A stretch of DNA of 5,993 bases from CAYZZA01 sp964482685 (lineage in GTDB: Bacteria > Bacillota > Bacilli > Lactobacillales > Carnobacteriaceae_A), in contig CAYZZA010000067.1 of the NCBI GenBank assembly GCA_964482685.1, positions 1 through 5,993 on the forward strand, written 5' to 3'. Both the position numbers and the translations under genes were made by a program. A model generated the notes under the pieces. That model worked only from the letters and a program-made list of their open reading frames with translations. It searched no databases and was not told the DNA's origin. Shown here piece after piece: positions 1 through 5,784 of the stretch; position 1 is the stretch's first letter; the number at the start of each line of letters is the position of its first letter.

Positions 1-60
1 ACGTATTGAACACTCAACTGTCAGAGGGGATCTACCAAGATAGGCCTTTTTTATTTGGAA
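1..60. other. Left-edge intergenic sequence, no gene recognised
   Basis: No frame on either strand gives a recognisable protein end. The + frame beginning at base 2 stays open to a TAG at 41-43 and encodes only 13 residues, which match nothing I know, so a gene tail is possible but unsupported. A weak stem (30-33 with 38-41, possibly helped by 24-27 with 45-48) is followed by T-rich DNA (47-55). It could be a degraded Rho-independent terminator of the gene to the left. In many Firmicutes that gene would be rpsR or another origin-proximal gene, but the sequence does not show it. Confidence 0.3.
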
Positions 61-65
61 CTGCA

Positions 66-87
66 AAATGTTTCACGTGAAACATTT
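66..87. other. parS: parS centromere-like site (ParB/Spo0J binding palindrome)
   Basis: Bases 69-84 read TGTTTCACGTGAAACA, a perfect 16-bp palindrome that matches the known bacterial parS consensus TGTTNCACGTGAAACA at every position. Three further A/T pairs on each side extend the palindrome to 22 bp (66-87). In Firmicutes the CTP-dependent clamp protein ParB (Spo0J) loads at such sites, spreads, and recruits SMC to organise and segregate the origin region. Most parS copies lie near oriC, and the gdpP-rplI-dnaB-purA neighbourhood is typically origin-proximal, which supports the call. The palindrome lacks a T-tract and is not a plausible terminator. ParB itself is not in the window, so its presence in this genome is inferred. 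Confidence 0.9.
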
Positions 88-90
88 AAG

Positions 91-120
91 TTTCCAAGTG
101 CTGTCAGGGATGAGTAGAAT
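91..120 (+). promoter_or_regulatory. Candidate promoter for gdpP-rplI
   Basis: The best sigma-A-like pair upstream of gdpP is TTTCCA at 91-96 (4 of 6 matches to TTGACA) and TAGAAT at 115-120 (5 of 6 to TATAAT), with an 18-bp spacer. Transcription would begin near 127 and give a leader of about 55 nt. The -35 lies four bases downstream of the parS palindrome, and a CTGTCA hexamer (101-106) sits in the spacer. The -35 is weak. The perfect TTGACA at 143-148 has no usable -10, so this remains a tentative choice. Readthrough from the left is also possible. Confidence 0.3.
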
Positions 121-180
121 ATAACCTTTAAAAATGGTAAAGTTGACAGTGACAGTAGTGGTTTATAAAAGGAGTCTTGC

Positions 181-2190
181 ATGGAAAATAATAAAGAACA
201 TACCCCACCCAATTTCACGAAAAATATACAATTTAAAAGGTTAGCTATCTTAATTATCTTCTTTCAAATAGTGATGATGGTATTAGGAATTATCATCAAT
301 CCATTCGTAGGGATGACGATGGTAGTTATATTTTTAGGAACCCTGTATCTTTTGAAAAAAATAAGCAAGGAAGTATTTGTTGAGATCAATAAATATATAT
401 TGAATTTATCGTACAAGATTAAGCGTGGAGAACAAGAAGCCCTTATCAAAATGCCATTAGGCATGATTTTGTTGAATGAGCGCAATGAAATCGAATGGGT
501 AAATCCATATATGCAAAATCATTTAGCCAATTATAATGAAGTTCTTGGACAACCAATATCAGTGGTTGAGCCAGATTTGAGTGAACAACTAAAGAAAAGT
601 AAAAATAATCAAGCAGAGACCATTAAATGGCAAGACAAAACATTTAAAGTCACCATTCAAGAAGATATACGGGCTATTTATCTAATGGAAATTACAGAGT
701 ATGTCAATATCCAATACCAATACGAAGAAATGAAACCAGTTTTAGGGTACCTGTTTTTAGACAATTATGATGAACTGACACAAAGAATGGATGATCGTGG
801 TGTATCTAGTCTAGACAGTATTTTAGCTACGTACTTATCTAACTGGGGACGGCAACATGGGATTTTTTATAAAAGAATTTCTGATGACCGCTATTTTATC
901 TTGATGACACGAAGAGAACTAGAACGCTTAGAAAACGAACGATTTAGTATCATTGAAAATATACGTGAACGAACATCCAAACGAAATTTTCCACTGACTG
1001 TCAGCATCGGTGTGTCATATGGGGAATTGGAGTACGACCAATTGTCTGAACTTGCACAAAGTAATCTCGATTTAGCACTAGCTAGAGGTGGAGATCAAGC
1101 CATTGTAAAAACATCAGATGGCGATCCACGTTATTATGGTGGAAAAACGGATCCAATGGAAAAGCGAACACGAGTAAGAGCCAGAATGATCAGTCAAGCT
1201 TTAAGTGAACTTATTACGCAGAGCGATCAAGTGTTTGTAATGGGGCATAAAAACCCTGATTTTGATGTGGTTGGCTCTTCTTTAGGAATCAGACGAATTG
1301 CACAAATGGTGGACAAACAGTGTTGGGTAGTCATTGATCCAGAAGATACACAAAAAGATGTGAAACGTTTGTTGAATGAAATTCGTAAAGATAAGATAGT
1401 TAGCGGAGCAATTATATCACCAGAAGAAGCATTAGAGAAGATAACAGAAGACAGTTTGGTTGTTCTAGTTGATCACCATAAACCATCGCTGTCAATCGCG
1501 CCGGCGTTATTGGACCAAACTGTGAAAAATGTGGTTATTGATCACCACCGTCGAGGTGAGGAATTCACTGAAGACCCACTACTTGTCTACATTGAACCGT
1601 ATGCTTCTTCAGCATCAGAATTAATCACTGAGTTTTTCGAATATTTATCGAACGAAGGAGATACAGTTAATAAAATTGAAGCGACGGCCCTCTTAGGAGG
1701 AATTGTTGTGGATACAAAGAGTTTTAGTCTCCGGACAGGTTCACGCACATTTGATGCAGCCAGTTATTTACAATCAGTAGGGGCAGATAGTTTGCTTGTA
1801 CAAAGATTGCTCAAAGAGGATCCAGATGTTTATTTAACAAAAAGCAAAATTATTGAAACAACTGAATACATTAACGGAGGCATAGCAATCGCATCTGGAG
1901 AAGAAGAAATTGCATATCCATCAGTTGTTACTGCCCAAACAGCAGACACACTTTTATCTATGTCAAACGTGGAAGCATCTTTTGTTGTTACACGCAGAAC
2001 AGATAGCCGCGTAGGAATAAGTGCACGAAGTTTAGGAAAAGTGAATGTGCAACGAATTATGGAAGAGATGGGTGGCGGTGGACATTTAACAAACGCCGCA
2101 ACGCAATTAGATGATGAAACGATTGCATCAGCAAAGAAGAAATTGAAAGAGATTATCAAAAAACAAGCAAAAGCGGATAAAAAGAATTAG
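181..2190 (+). CDS. gdpP: GdpP, membrane-bound cyclic-di-AMP phosphodiesterase
   Basis: Hydrolyses c-di-AMP to pApA and so lowers the second messenger that controls potassium and osmolyte uptake, cell-wall stress and beta-lactam tolerance in Firmicutes. The 669-residue product is close to the family size (about 655-660). Two membrane helices (about 21-40 and 42-58) precede a PAS-like sensor region (about 85-175). A degenerate GGDEF domain follows (about 185-310), with SDDRY (234-238) in place of GGDEF, so cyclase activity is not expected. The DHH domain (about 345-515) carries H356, D360 and D362 (HKNPDFD), D431, the DHH motif at 454-456, and D511, all expected manganese ligands. The DHHA1 domain ends with GGGGH at 631-635. 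No catalytic residue is missing. The ATG is set by AAAAGGAG (167-174), six bases upstream. rplI follows 20 bp later, so the two are probably cotranscribed. Formerly named yybT. Confidence 0.96.
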   Translation: MENNKEHTPPNFTKNIQFKRLAILIIFFQIVMMVLGIIINPFVGMTMVVIFLGTLYLLKKISKEVFVEINKYILNLSYKIKRGEQEALIKMPLGMILLNERNEIEWVNPYMQNHLANYNEVLGQPISVVEPDLSEQLKKSKNNQAETIKWQDKTFKVTIQEDIRAIYLMEITEYVNIQYQYEEMKPVLGYLFLDNYDELTQRMDDRGVSSLDSILATYLSNWGRQHGIFYKRISDDRYFILMTRRELERLENERFSIIENIRERTSKRNFPLTVSIGVSYGELEYDQLSELAQSNLDLALARGGDQAIVKTSDGDPRYYGGKTDPMEKRTRVRARMISQALSELITQSDQVFVMGHKNPDFDVVGSSLGIRRIAQMVDKQCWVVIDPEDTQKDVKRLLNEIRKDKIVSGAIISPEEALEKITEDSLVVLVDHHKPSLSIAPALLDQTVKNVVIDHHRRGEEFTEDPLLVYIEPYASSASELITEFFEYLSNEGDTVNKIEATALLGGIVVDTKSFSLRTGSRTFDAASYLQSVGADSLLVQRLLKEDPDVYLTKSKIIETTEYINGGIAIASGEEEIAYPSVVTAQTADTLLSMSNVEASFVVTRRTDSRVGISARSLGKVNVQRIMEEMGGGGHLTNAATQLDDETIASAKKKLKEIIKKQAKADKKN

Positions 2191-2210
2191 AATATAGGAG
2201 GATAAACATT

Positions 2211-2663
2211 ATGAAAGTGATTTTTTTAGAAGATGTAAAAGGAAAAGGTAAAAAAGGTGAAGTGAAAGAAGTAGCTGTGGGATATGCACATAATTACTTA
2301 TTGAAAAATAAATTAGCAAAAGAAGCTACACCTGCTAACTTGAGGGAATTAAAAGCTCAAATCGCTGCGTCGGAAAGAGAAGAAGAAGAAATTCTTCAAG
2401 AGGCAAAAGCTTTAAAAGATAAGTTAGAAAAAGAAGAAAATGCGATTGAAATTCGGACCAAAGCTGCAGATGATGGCAGGTTGTTTGGTTCAGTCACAAC
2501 CAAGCAAATTGTGGAGCAAGCAAAAAAACAAATGGGGATTACATTAGACAAAAGAAAAATGAATATGCCAACTGCGATGAGAGCGGTTGGTACCCAAAAG
2601 CTAGAAATTAAGCTTCATCCTGAAGTAACAGCCACTTTAACTGTTCGAGTATTAGCCGAATAA
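2211..2663 (+). CDS. rplI: 50S ribosomal protein L9 (bL9)
   Basis: Encodes the L9 protein of the large subunit, which binds 23S rRNA near the L1 stalk and helps maintain translational fidelity and reading frame. The 150-residue length is normal (about 148-150). The N-terminal RNA-binding domain (1 to about 50) has the family signature with G13, G16, V21, G24-Y25, N28-Y29 and L30. A long charged connecting helix (about 41-78) contains a run of glutamates. The C-terminal domain (about 80-149) includes DGRLFGSVT at 87-95, which is typical of the family. The start is fixed by AGGAGG (2196-2201), nine bases upstream of the ATG. The gene lies 20 bp after gdpP with no terminator between them, and a strong terminator follows it, so it is probably the last gene of a gdpP-rplI unit. 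That pairing is common in Firmicutes. Confidence 0.98.
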   Translation: MKVIFLEDVKGKGKKGEVKEVAVGYAHNYLLKNKLAKEATPANLRELKAQIAASEREEEEILQEAKALKDKLEKEENAIEIRTKAADDGRLFGSVTTKQIVEQAKKQMGITLDKRKMNMPTAMRAVGTQKLEIKLHPEVTATLTVRVLAE

Positions 2664-2670
2664 GTGTTTG

Positions 2671-2707
2671 AAACATTCTCCTATTGTATATAAAGGAGAA
2701 TGTTTTT
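2671..2707 (+). terminator. Rho-independent terminator after rplI
   Basis: Bases 2671-2682 (AAACATTCTCCT) pair perfectly with 2694-2705 (AGGAGAATGTTT) around an 11-nt AT-rich loop. The right arm merges into a run of five T (2703-2707). It begins seven bases after the rplI stop codon. It should end the gdpP-rplI transcript and separate it from dnaB. Confidence 0.88.
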
Positions 2708-2733
2708 CATTCTAAAAGGAACGTTTGTTCTCT

Positions 2734-2763
2734 TTGAGAGGTGTACAACGATTCTGATATAGC
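2734..2763 (+). promoter_or_regulatory. Probable promoter for dnaB (extended -10)
   Basis: TTGAGA (2734-2739, 5 of 6 matches to the -35 consensus) is 18 bp from TATAGC (2758-2763, 4 of 6). A TG dinucleotide one base upstream of the -10 (2755-2756) makes it an extended -10 element, which compensates for the weak hexamer. It lies just downstream of the rplI terminator, where dnaB would need a new promoter. The predicted leader is about 50 nt. Confidence 0.5.
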
Positions 2764-2787
2764 GTAAACTAGACTAGAAGAATAAGA

Positions 2788-2814
2788 GTCTTTCTTTTGT
2801 AGAAAGATGGGGAG
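2788..2814 (+). promoter_or_regulatory. Leader hairpin and ribosome binding site before dnaB
   Basis: Bases 2789-2795 (TCTTTCT) pair with 2801-2807 (AGAAAGA) around a five-base loop, and a G-U pair (2788 with 2808) can be added. The hairpin ends directly against the purine-rich ribosome binding site GGGGAG (2809-2814), which is five bases before the ATG at 2820. A second purine stretch, AAAGGA (2815-2820), would instead be eight bases before a GTG at 2829. The site therefore supports two starts, three codons apart. The stem is short and AU-rich, so any regulatory effect is speculative. Confidence 0.4.
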
Positions 2815-2819
2815 AAAGG

Positions 2820-4214
2820 ATGACGTACGTGGCAACAGAAGTATTCCCAGATCGTTTACCGCCACAAAACATTCAAGCGGAACAATCGGTGTTAGGATCT
2901 ATCTTGCTCCATCCAGATGCACTCGTAGCTGCAATGGAGTTTATAGAACCACAAGATTTTTATCGTAGAGCACACCAACTCATTTTCCAGACAATGATGG
3001 ATTTAAATGATCGTAATGAAGCTATAGACGTGATTACAGTGTCTAATATCTTAGCAAGCAAGAACCAATTGGAAGATATAGGCGGCATGTCATACATGGC
3101 AGAAATTTCTGATGTGGTGCCTACCGCAGCGAATATCGAACATTATGCTAAGATTGTTGAAGAAAAATCGCTATTAAGACGCTTAATCCGCACAGCTACA
3201 GAGATTGCCTCTGAAGGGTACGATGAGCCAGATGAGGTACCCTTGATTTTAGATAGGGCTGAACGTAGTATCTTAGAAGTATCTGAAAAAAGAAATAGGA
3301 GTGGGTTTACACCTATCTCCCAAATTTTAAACCAAACCATTGAAAAAATTGATCAACTCTATCAAAATGACGAAAAAATTACAGGCCTATCAACAGGATA
3401 TACGATGTTGGATCAAATGACTGCTGGTTTACAAGAAGATGAATTGATTATTCTTGCTGCAAGACCAGGTGTAGGAAAAACAGCATTTGCTTTAAATGTA
3501 GCTCAAAATATAGGAACTAAAACAGATGAAACTGTTGCAATTTTTAGTTTAGAAATGGGTGCGGAACAACTAGTGAACCGAATGCTTTGCGCGGAAGGCA
3601 GTATCCATGCGTCCAACTTAAGAACAGGGAATTTATCTGAAGAAGAGTGGCAAAAATTAATCATTGCGATGGGAAGTTTATCAAAAGCGAATATATATAT
3701 TGATGATACCCCTGGGATACGAACAGCTGAAATACGCGCAAAATGTCGACGATTAAAACAAGAAAAAGGAAAAATTGGTCTTATAGTCATCGATTATTTA
3801 CAATTGATAGAAGGAACAGGCCGTGAAAATAGGCAACAAGAGGTCTCAGAAATATCTCGACAATTAAAAAAATTAGCCAAAGAGCTTTCAGCACCTGTCA
3901 TTGCACTTTCACAACTTTCTAGGGGTGTAGAACAAAGACAAGACAAAAGGCCTATTTTAAGTGACCTAAGAGAGTCAGGATCGATTGAGCAAGATGCTGA
4001 TATTGTAGCTTTTTTGTATAGGGAAGATTATTATGATCGGGATGGGGACGAAGAAGAACCCGAAGAAGACTCAATTGGTGGAGACAACGTTGTTGAAGTG
4101 ATTATTGAAAAAAACCGGAGTGGAGCTCGTGGTTCTGTTAAACTTTTATTTATAAAAGAATACAACAAATTTTCTTCACTCGCTTATTACCCTGAAGATC
4201 AAATACCAAGATAA
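2820..4214 (+). CDS. dnaB: Replicative DNA helicase DnaB (DnaC in Bacillus naming)
   Basis: Hexameric ATP-driven 5'-3' helicase that unwinds DNA at the replication fork and interacts with the primase DnaG and the helicase loader. The 464 residues are a normal length (about 450-470), and no intein interrupts it. The N-terminal collar domain is about 10-110, beginning with RLPPQNIQAEQSVLGS, and a linker of about 150-185 follows. The RecA-like motor is about 186-455. Key residues are Walker A ARPGVGKT (214-221, K220), catalytic E245 in SLEMG, Walker B VIDYLQL with D325, sensor Q365 in LSQLSR, and the arginine-finger motif KNRSG (431-435, R433). SDLRESGSIEQDAD (381-394) is diagnostic. An acidic surface loop (404-417) is rich in D and E. 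The ATG at 2820 is the most upstream start with a suitable ribosome binding site; a GTG at 2829 is a credible alternative. The gene appears to be transcribed alone. Confidence 0.97.
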   Translation: MTYVATEVFPDRLPPQNIQAEQSVLGSILLHPDALVAAMEFIEPQDFYRRAHQLIFQTMMDLNDRNEAIDVITVSNILASKNQLEDIGGMSYMAEISDVVPTAANIEHYAKIVEEKSLLRRLIRTATEIASEGYDEPDEVPLILDRAERSILEVSEKRNRSGFTPISQILNQTIEKIDQLYQNDEKITGLSTGYTMLDQMTAGLQEDELIILAARPGVGKTAFALNVAQNIGTKTDETVAIFSLEMGAEQLVNRMLCAEGSIHASNLRTGNLSEEEWQKLIIAMGSLSKANIYIDDTPGIRTAEIRAKCRRLKQEKGKIGLIVIDYLQLIEGTGRENRQQEVSEISRQLKKLAKELSAPVIALSQLSRGVEQRQDKRPILSDLRESGSIEQDADIVAFLYREDYYDRDGDEEEPEEDSIGGDNVVEVIIEKNRSGARGSVKLLFIKEYNKFSSLAYYPEDQIPR

Positions 4215-4223
4215 GCGAACAAT
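4211..4223 (+). promoter_or_regulatory. PurBox-like sequence upstream of purA
   Basis: ATAAGCGAACAAT matches 12 of 13 positions of the lactococcal PurR-binding PurBox AWWWCCGAACWWT (from memory). The one mismatch is G for the first C. It overlaps the dnaB stop codon and the left arm of the terminator, so its base composition has other explanations. A weaker inverted match sits around 4242-4254 (TTCG at 4246-4249). The two CGAA cores are 26 bp apart, not the 16-17 bp usual for paired boxes in Bacillus. If real, PurR would adjust purA expression to purine supply. Confidence 0.35.
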
Positions 4224-4247
4224 TACTCCATTCACGGATTGTTTTTT
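4218..4247 (+). terminator. Probable Rho-independent terminator after dnaB
   Basis: AACAAT (4218-4223) pairs with ATTGTT (4238-4243), and the T-run extends from 4242 to 4247. An alternative fold pairs TCC (4227-4229) with GGA (4236-4238) inside the loop. The stem is short and AT-rich compared with those after rplI and purA, so termination may be partial and some dnaB transcripts could read into purA. Confidence 0.5.
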
Positions 4248-4257
4248 CGGTGTTTAG

Positions 4258-4286
4258 TTGTAAAAACCTCTTTTTATTGATACCAT
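4258..4286 (+). promoter_or_regulatory. Candidate promoter for purA
   Basis: TTGTAA (4258-4263) and TACCAT (4281-4286) are 17 bp apart, with TG at 4278-4279 placed for an extended -10. Both hexamers match consensus at 4 of 6. The predicted start is near 4293, about 53 nt before purA. This start puts the central G (4217) of the PurBox-like sequence at about -76, the position reported for lactococcal PurBoxes. A competing pair, TTGATA (4277-4282) with TAAACA (4299-4304) at 16 bp, has a better -35 but a poor -10. Confidence 0.33.
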
Positions 4287-4345
4287 TATGCTTGGGAATA
4301 AACAAAAATATCAGATTCAAATAAAAATAATGATGAGGTGCGAAT

Positions 4346-5635
4346 ATGTCTTCAGTTGTAGTAGTTGGGACACAATGGGGCGATGAAGGTAAAGGGAAAA
4401 TCACTGATTTTTTAAGTGAGAATGCGGAGGTTATTGCTCGTTATCAAGGTGGGGACAACGCAGGTCACACGATTCAATTTGATGACCAAGTATACAAACT
4501 ACATTTAATTCCTTCTGGAATCTTTAATGATCAAAAGATTAGTGTAATTGGAAATGGTGTTGTAATTAATCCAGAATCATTAGTTAGAGAGTTGGCATAC
4601 CTCCACGATAGAGGTGTTACAACAGAAAATTTACGTATTTCTGATCGTGCACATGTTATCTTGCCATACCATATTAAACTAGACCAGTTACAAGAAGATT
4701 CCAAAGGAGACCAAAAAATAGGGACTACCATTCGAGGGATTGGTCCAGCATATATGGATAAAGCTTCGCGTATTGGGATCCGTATTGCGGATTTATTAGA
4801 CAAAGACATATTTGAAGAGCGCTTGAAGATTGTTTTAGAAGAAAAAAATAGAATGTTTACTGATTTGTACCACTCAGACCCACTTTCATTTGACGATATT
4901 TTTGAACCGTTCTATGAATTTGGACAACAGTTCAAACAATATGTCTGTGATACATCTGTTGTATTAAACGATGCTCTTGATGCTGGGAAGCGTGTTTTAT
5001 TTGAAGGAGCTCAAGGTGTCATGCTAGACATTGATCAAGGAACTTATCCGTTTGTTACCTCCTCAAATCCAGTTGCTGGTGGAGTTACAATTGGGAGTGG
5101 GGTAGGTCCATCAAAAATCACTAAAGTAGTTGGAGTATGTAAAGCTTACACTTCTAGAGTAGGAGATGGACCGTTTCCAACAGAGTTATTGGATGAGACA
5201 GGCGATACCATTCGTCGTGTAGGAAAAGAATTCGGGACCACAACCGGTAGACCACGTAGAGTAGGTTGGTTAGATACTGTTGTTTTGCGCCACGCAAAGC
5301 GTGTTTCTGGTTTAACAGACCTGTCTTTAAACTCTATTGATGTCTTGTCAGGTCTTGAGACAGTCAAGATTTGTATGGGCTACAAACGTAATGGAGAAAT
5401 GATCCTTCACTATCCAGCTAGCCTGAAGGAATTGTCACAATGTGAACCTGTTTATGAAGAGCTTCCAGGATGGGAAGAAGATATTACAGGATGTAAATCA
5501 TTGGATGAACTTCCAGAAAATGCCCGCAATTACTTGCGTCGGGTTCATGAACTAACAGGAATTAAATTATCAACGTTTTCAGTAGGCCCAGATCGTTCAC
5601 AGACCGTTGTGCTCGATAATATTTGGGGTCTGTAA
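4346..5635 (+). CDS. purA: Adenylosuccinate synthetase
   Basis: Joins IMP and aspartate, using GTP, to form adenylosuccinate. This is the committed step from IMP to AMP, acts in the cytoplasm as a homodimer, and is completed by PurB. The 429 residues match the usual bacterial length (about 427-432). The GTP-binding loop WGDEGKGK is at 11-18 with the catalytic D13, and H41 is the partner acid-base residue in GGDNAGHT (35-42). GIGPAYMDKASRIGIR (131-146) carries the IMP-binding R142. EGAQGVMLDIDQGTYP (220-235) and RVGDGPFPTE (271-280) are family signatures. The aspartate-binding loop is TTTGRPRR (298-305), and GPDRSQT (414-420) contacts the guanine. The start is supported by GAGGTG (4335-4340), five bases upstream. 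The gene appears to be monocistronic between two terminators, separate from any pur operon, with possible PurR control. Confidence 0.98.
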   Translation: MSSVVVVGTQWGDEGKGKITDFLSENAEVIARYQGGDNAGHTIQFDDQVYKLHLIPSGIFNDQKISVIGNGVVINPESLVRELAYLHDRGVTTENLRISDRAHVILPYHIKLDQLQEDSKGDQKIGTTIRGIGPAYMDKASRIGIRIADLLDKDIFEERLKIVLEEKNRMFTDLYHSDPLSFDDIFEPFYEFGQQFKQYVCDTSVVLNDALDAGKRVLFEGAQGVMLDIDQGTYPFVTSSNPVAGGVTIGSGVGPSKITKVVGVCKAYTSRVGDGPFPTELLDETGDTIRRVGKEFGTTTGRPRRVGWLDTVVLRHAKRVSGLTDLSLNSIDVLSGLETVKICMGYKRNGEMILHYPASLKELSQCEPVYEELPGWEEDITGCKSLDELPENARNYLRRVHELTGIKLSTFSVGPDRSQTVVLDNIWGL

Positions 5636-5649
5636 AAAATTATAAGTAC

Positions 5650-5702
5650 ATAGAGTCCAAATATCTGAGGGGTTAAATCAGATGTTTGGACTCTATTTTT
5701 TT
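5650..5702 (+). terminator. Strong Rho-independent terminator after purA
   Basis: Bases 5650-5668 pair with 5678-5696 in a 19-bp stem that has one G-U pair (5662 with 5684) and no mismatch, around a nine-base loop. Seven T follow (5696-5702). It starts 15 bases after the purA stop codon and is the strongest terminator in the window. There is no A-run flush against the left arm, so it is expected to work mainly for + strand transcripts. Confidence 0.93.
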
Positions 5703-5784
5703 ATCTGATAAACTACCACTAATAGATTAAATAACAATTACTGGATAAAAAATGAACATCTGAAAGATAGAAAGAAGGGAATCT

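Noticed and set aside
143..169. Perfect -35 hexamer TTGACA (143-148) with TATAAA (164-169) as a gdpP promoter
   Set aside because: The spacer is only 15 bp, and transcription would begin near 176, after the ribosome binding site at 167-174. The TTGACA is better explained as part of the tandem TGACAG repeat.
134..250. Small + strand reading frame starting at ATG 134 and overlapping the start of gdpP
   Set aside because: It has no ribosome binding site, no recognisable product, and most of it lies out of frame inside gdpP.
1830..2159. 109-codon open frame on the - strand inside gdpP, and similar antisense frames in dnaB and purA
   Set aside because: These lie opposite strongly conserved coding sequence, have no convincing ribosome binding site and no family-like sequence. 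They are shadows of the real genes.
2700..2762. Possible 20-codon peptide starting at ATG 2700, apparently preceded by AAAGGAGA
   Set aside because: The purine stretch abuts the ATG with no spacing, and both are part of the right arm of the rplI terminator. The peptide resembles nothing known.
2820..4214. Intein or other insertion within dnaB, a common intein host
   Set aside because: The motor domain runs uninterrupted through Walker A, Walker B and the arginine-finger motif at normal spacing, and the total length is normal.
4224..4345. Purine riboswitch or other structured leader before purA
   Set aside because: The leader after the likely promoter is about 53 nt, shorter than a purine aptamer plus expression platform. 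I see no conserved aptamer core and no terminator hairpin between the promoter and the ATG.
4288..4386. 32-codon + strand frame from ATG 4288 overlapping purA, considered as a leader peptide
   Set aside because: It has no ribosome binding site and runs out of frame into purA. It has no run of regulatory codons and no attenuator hairpin.
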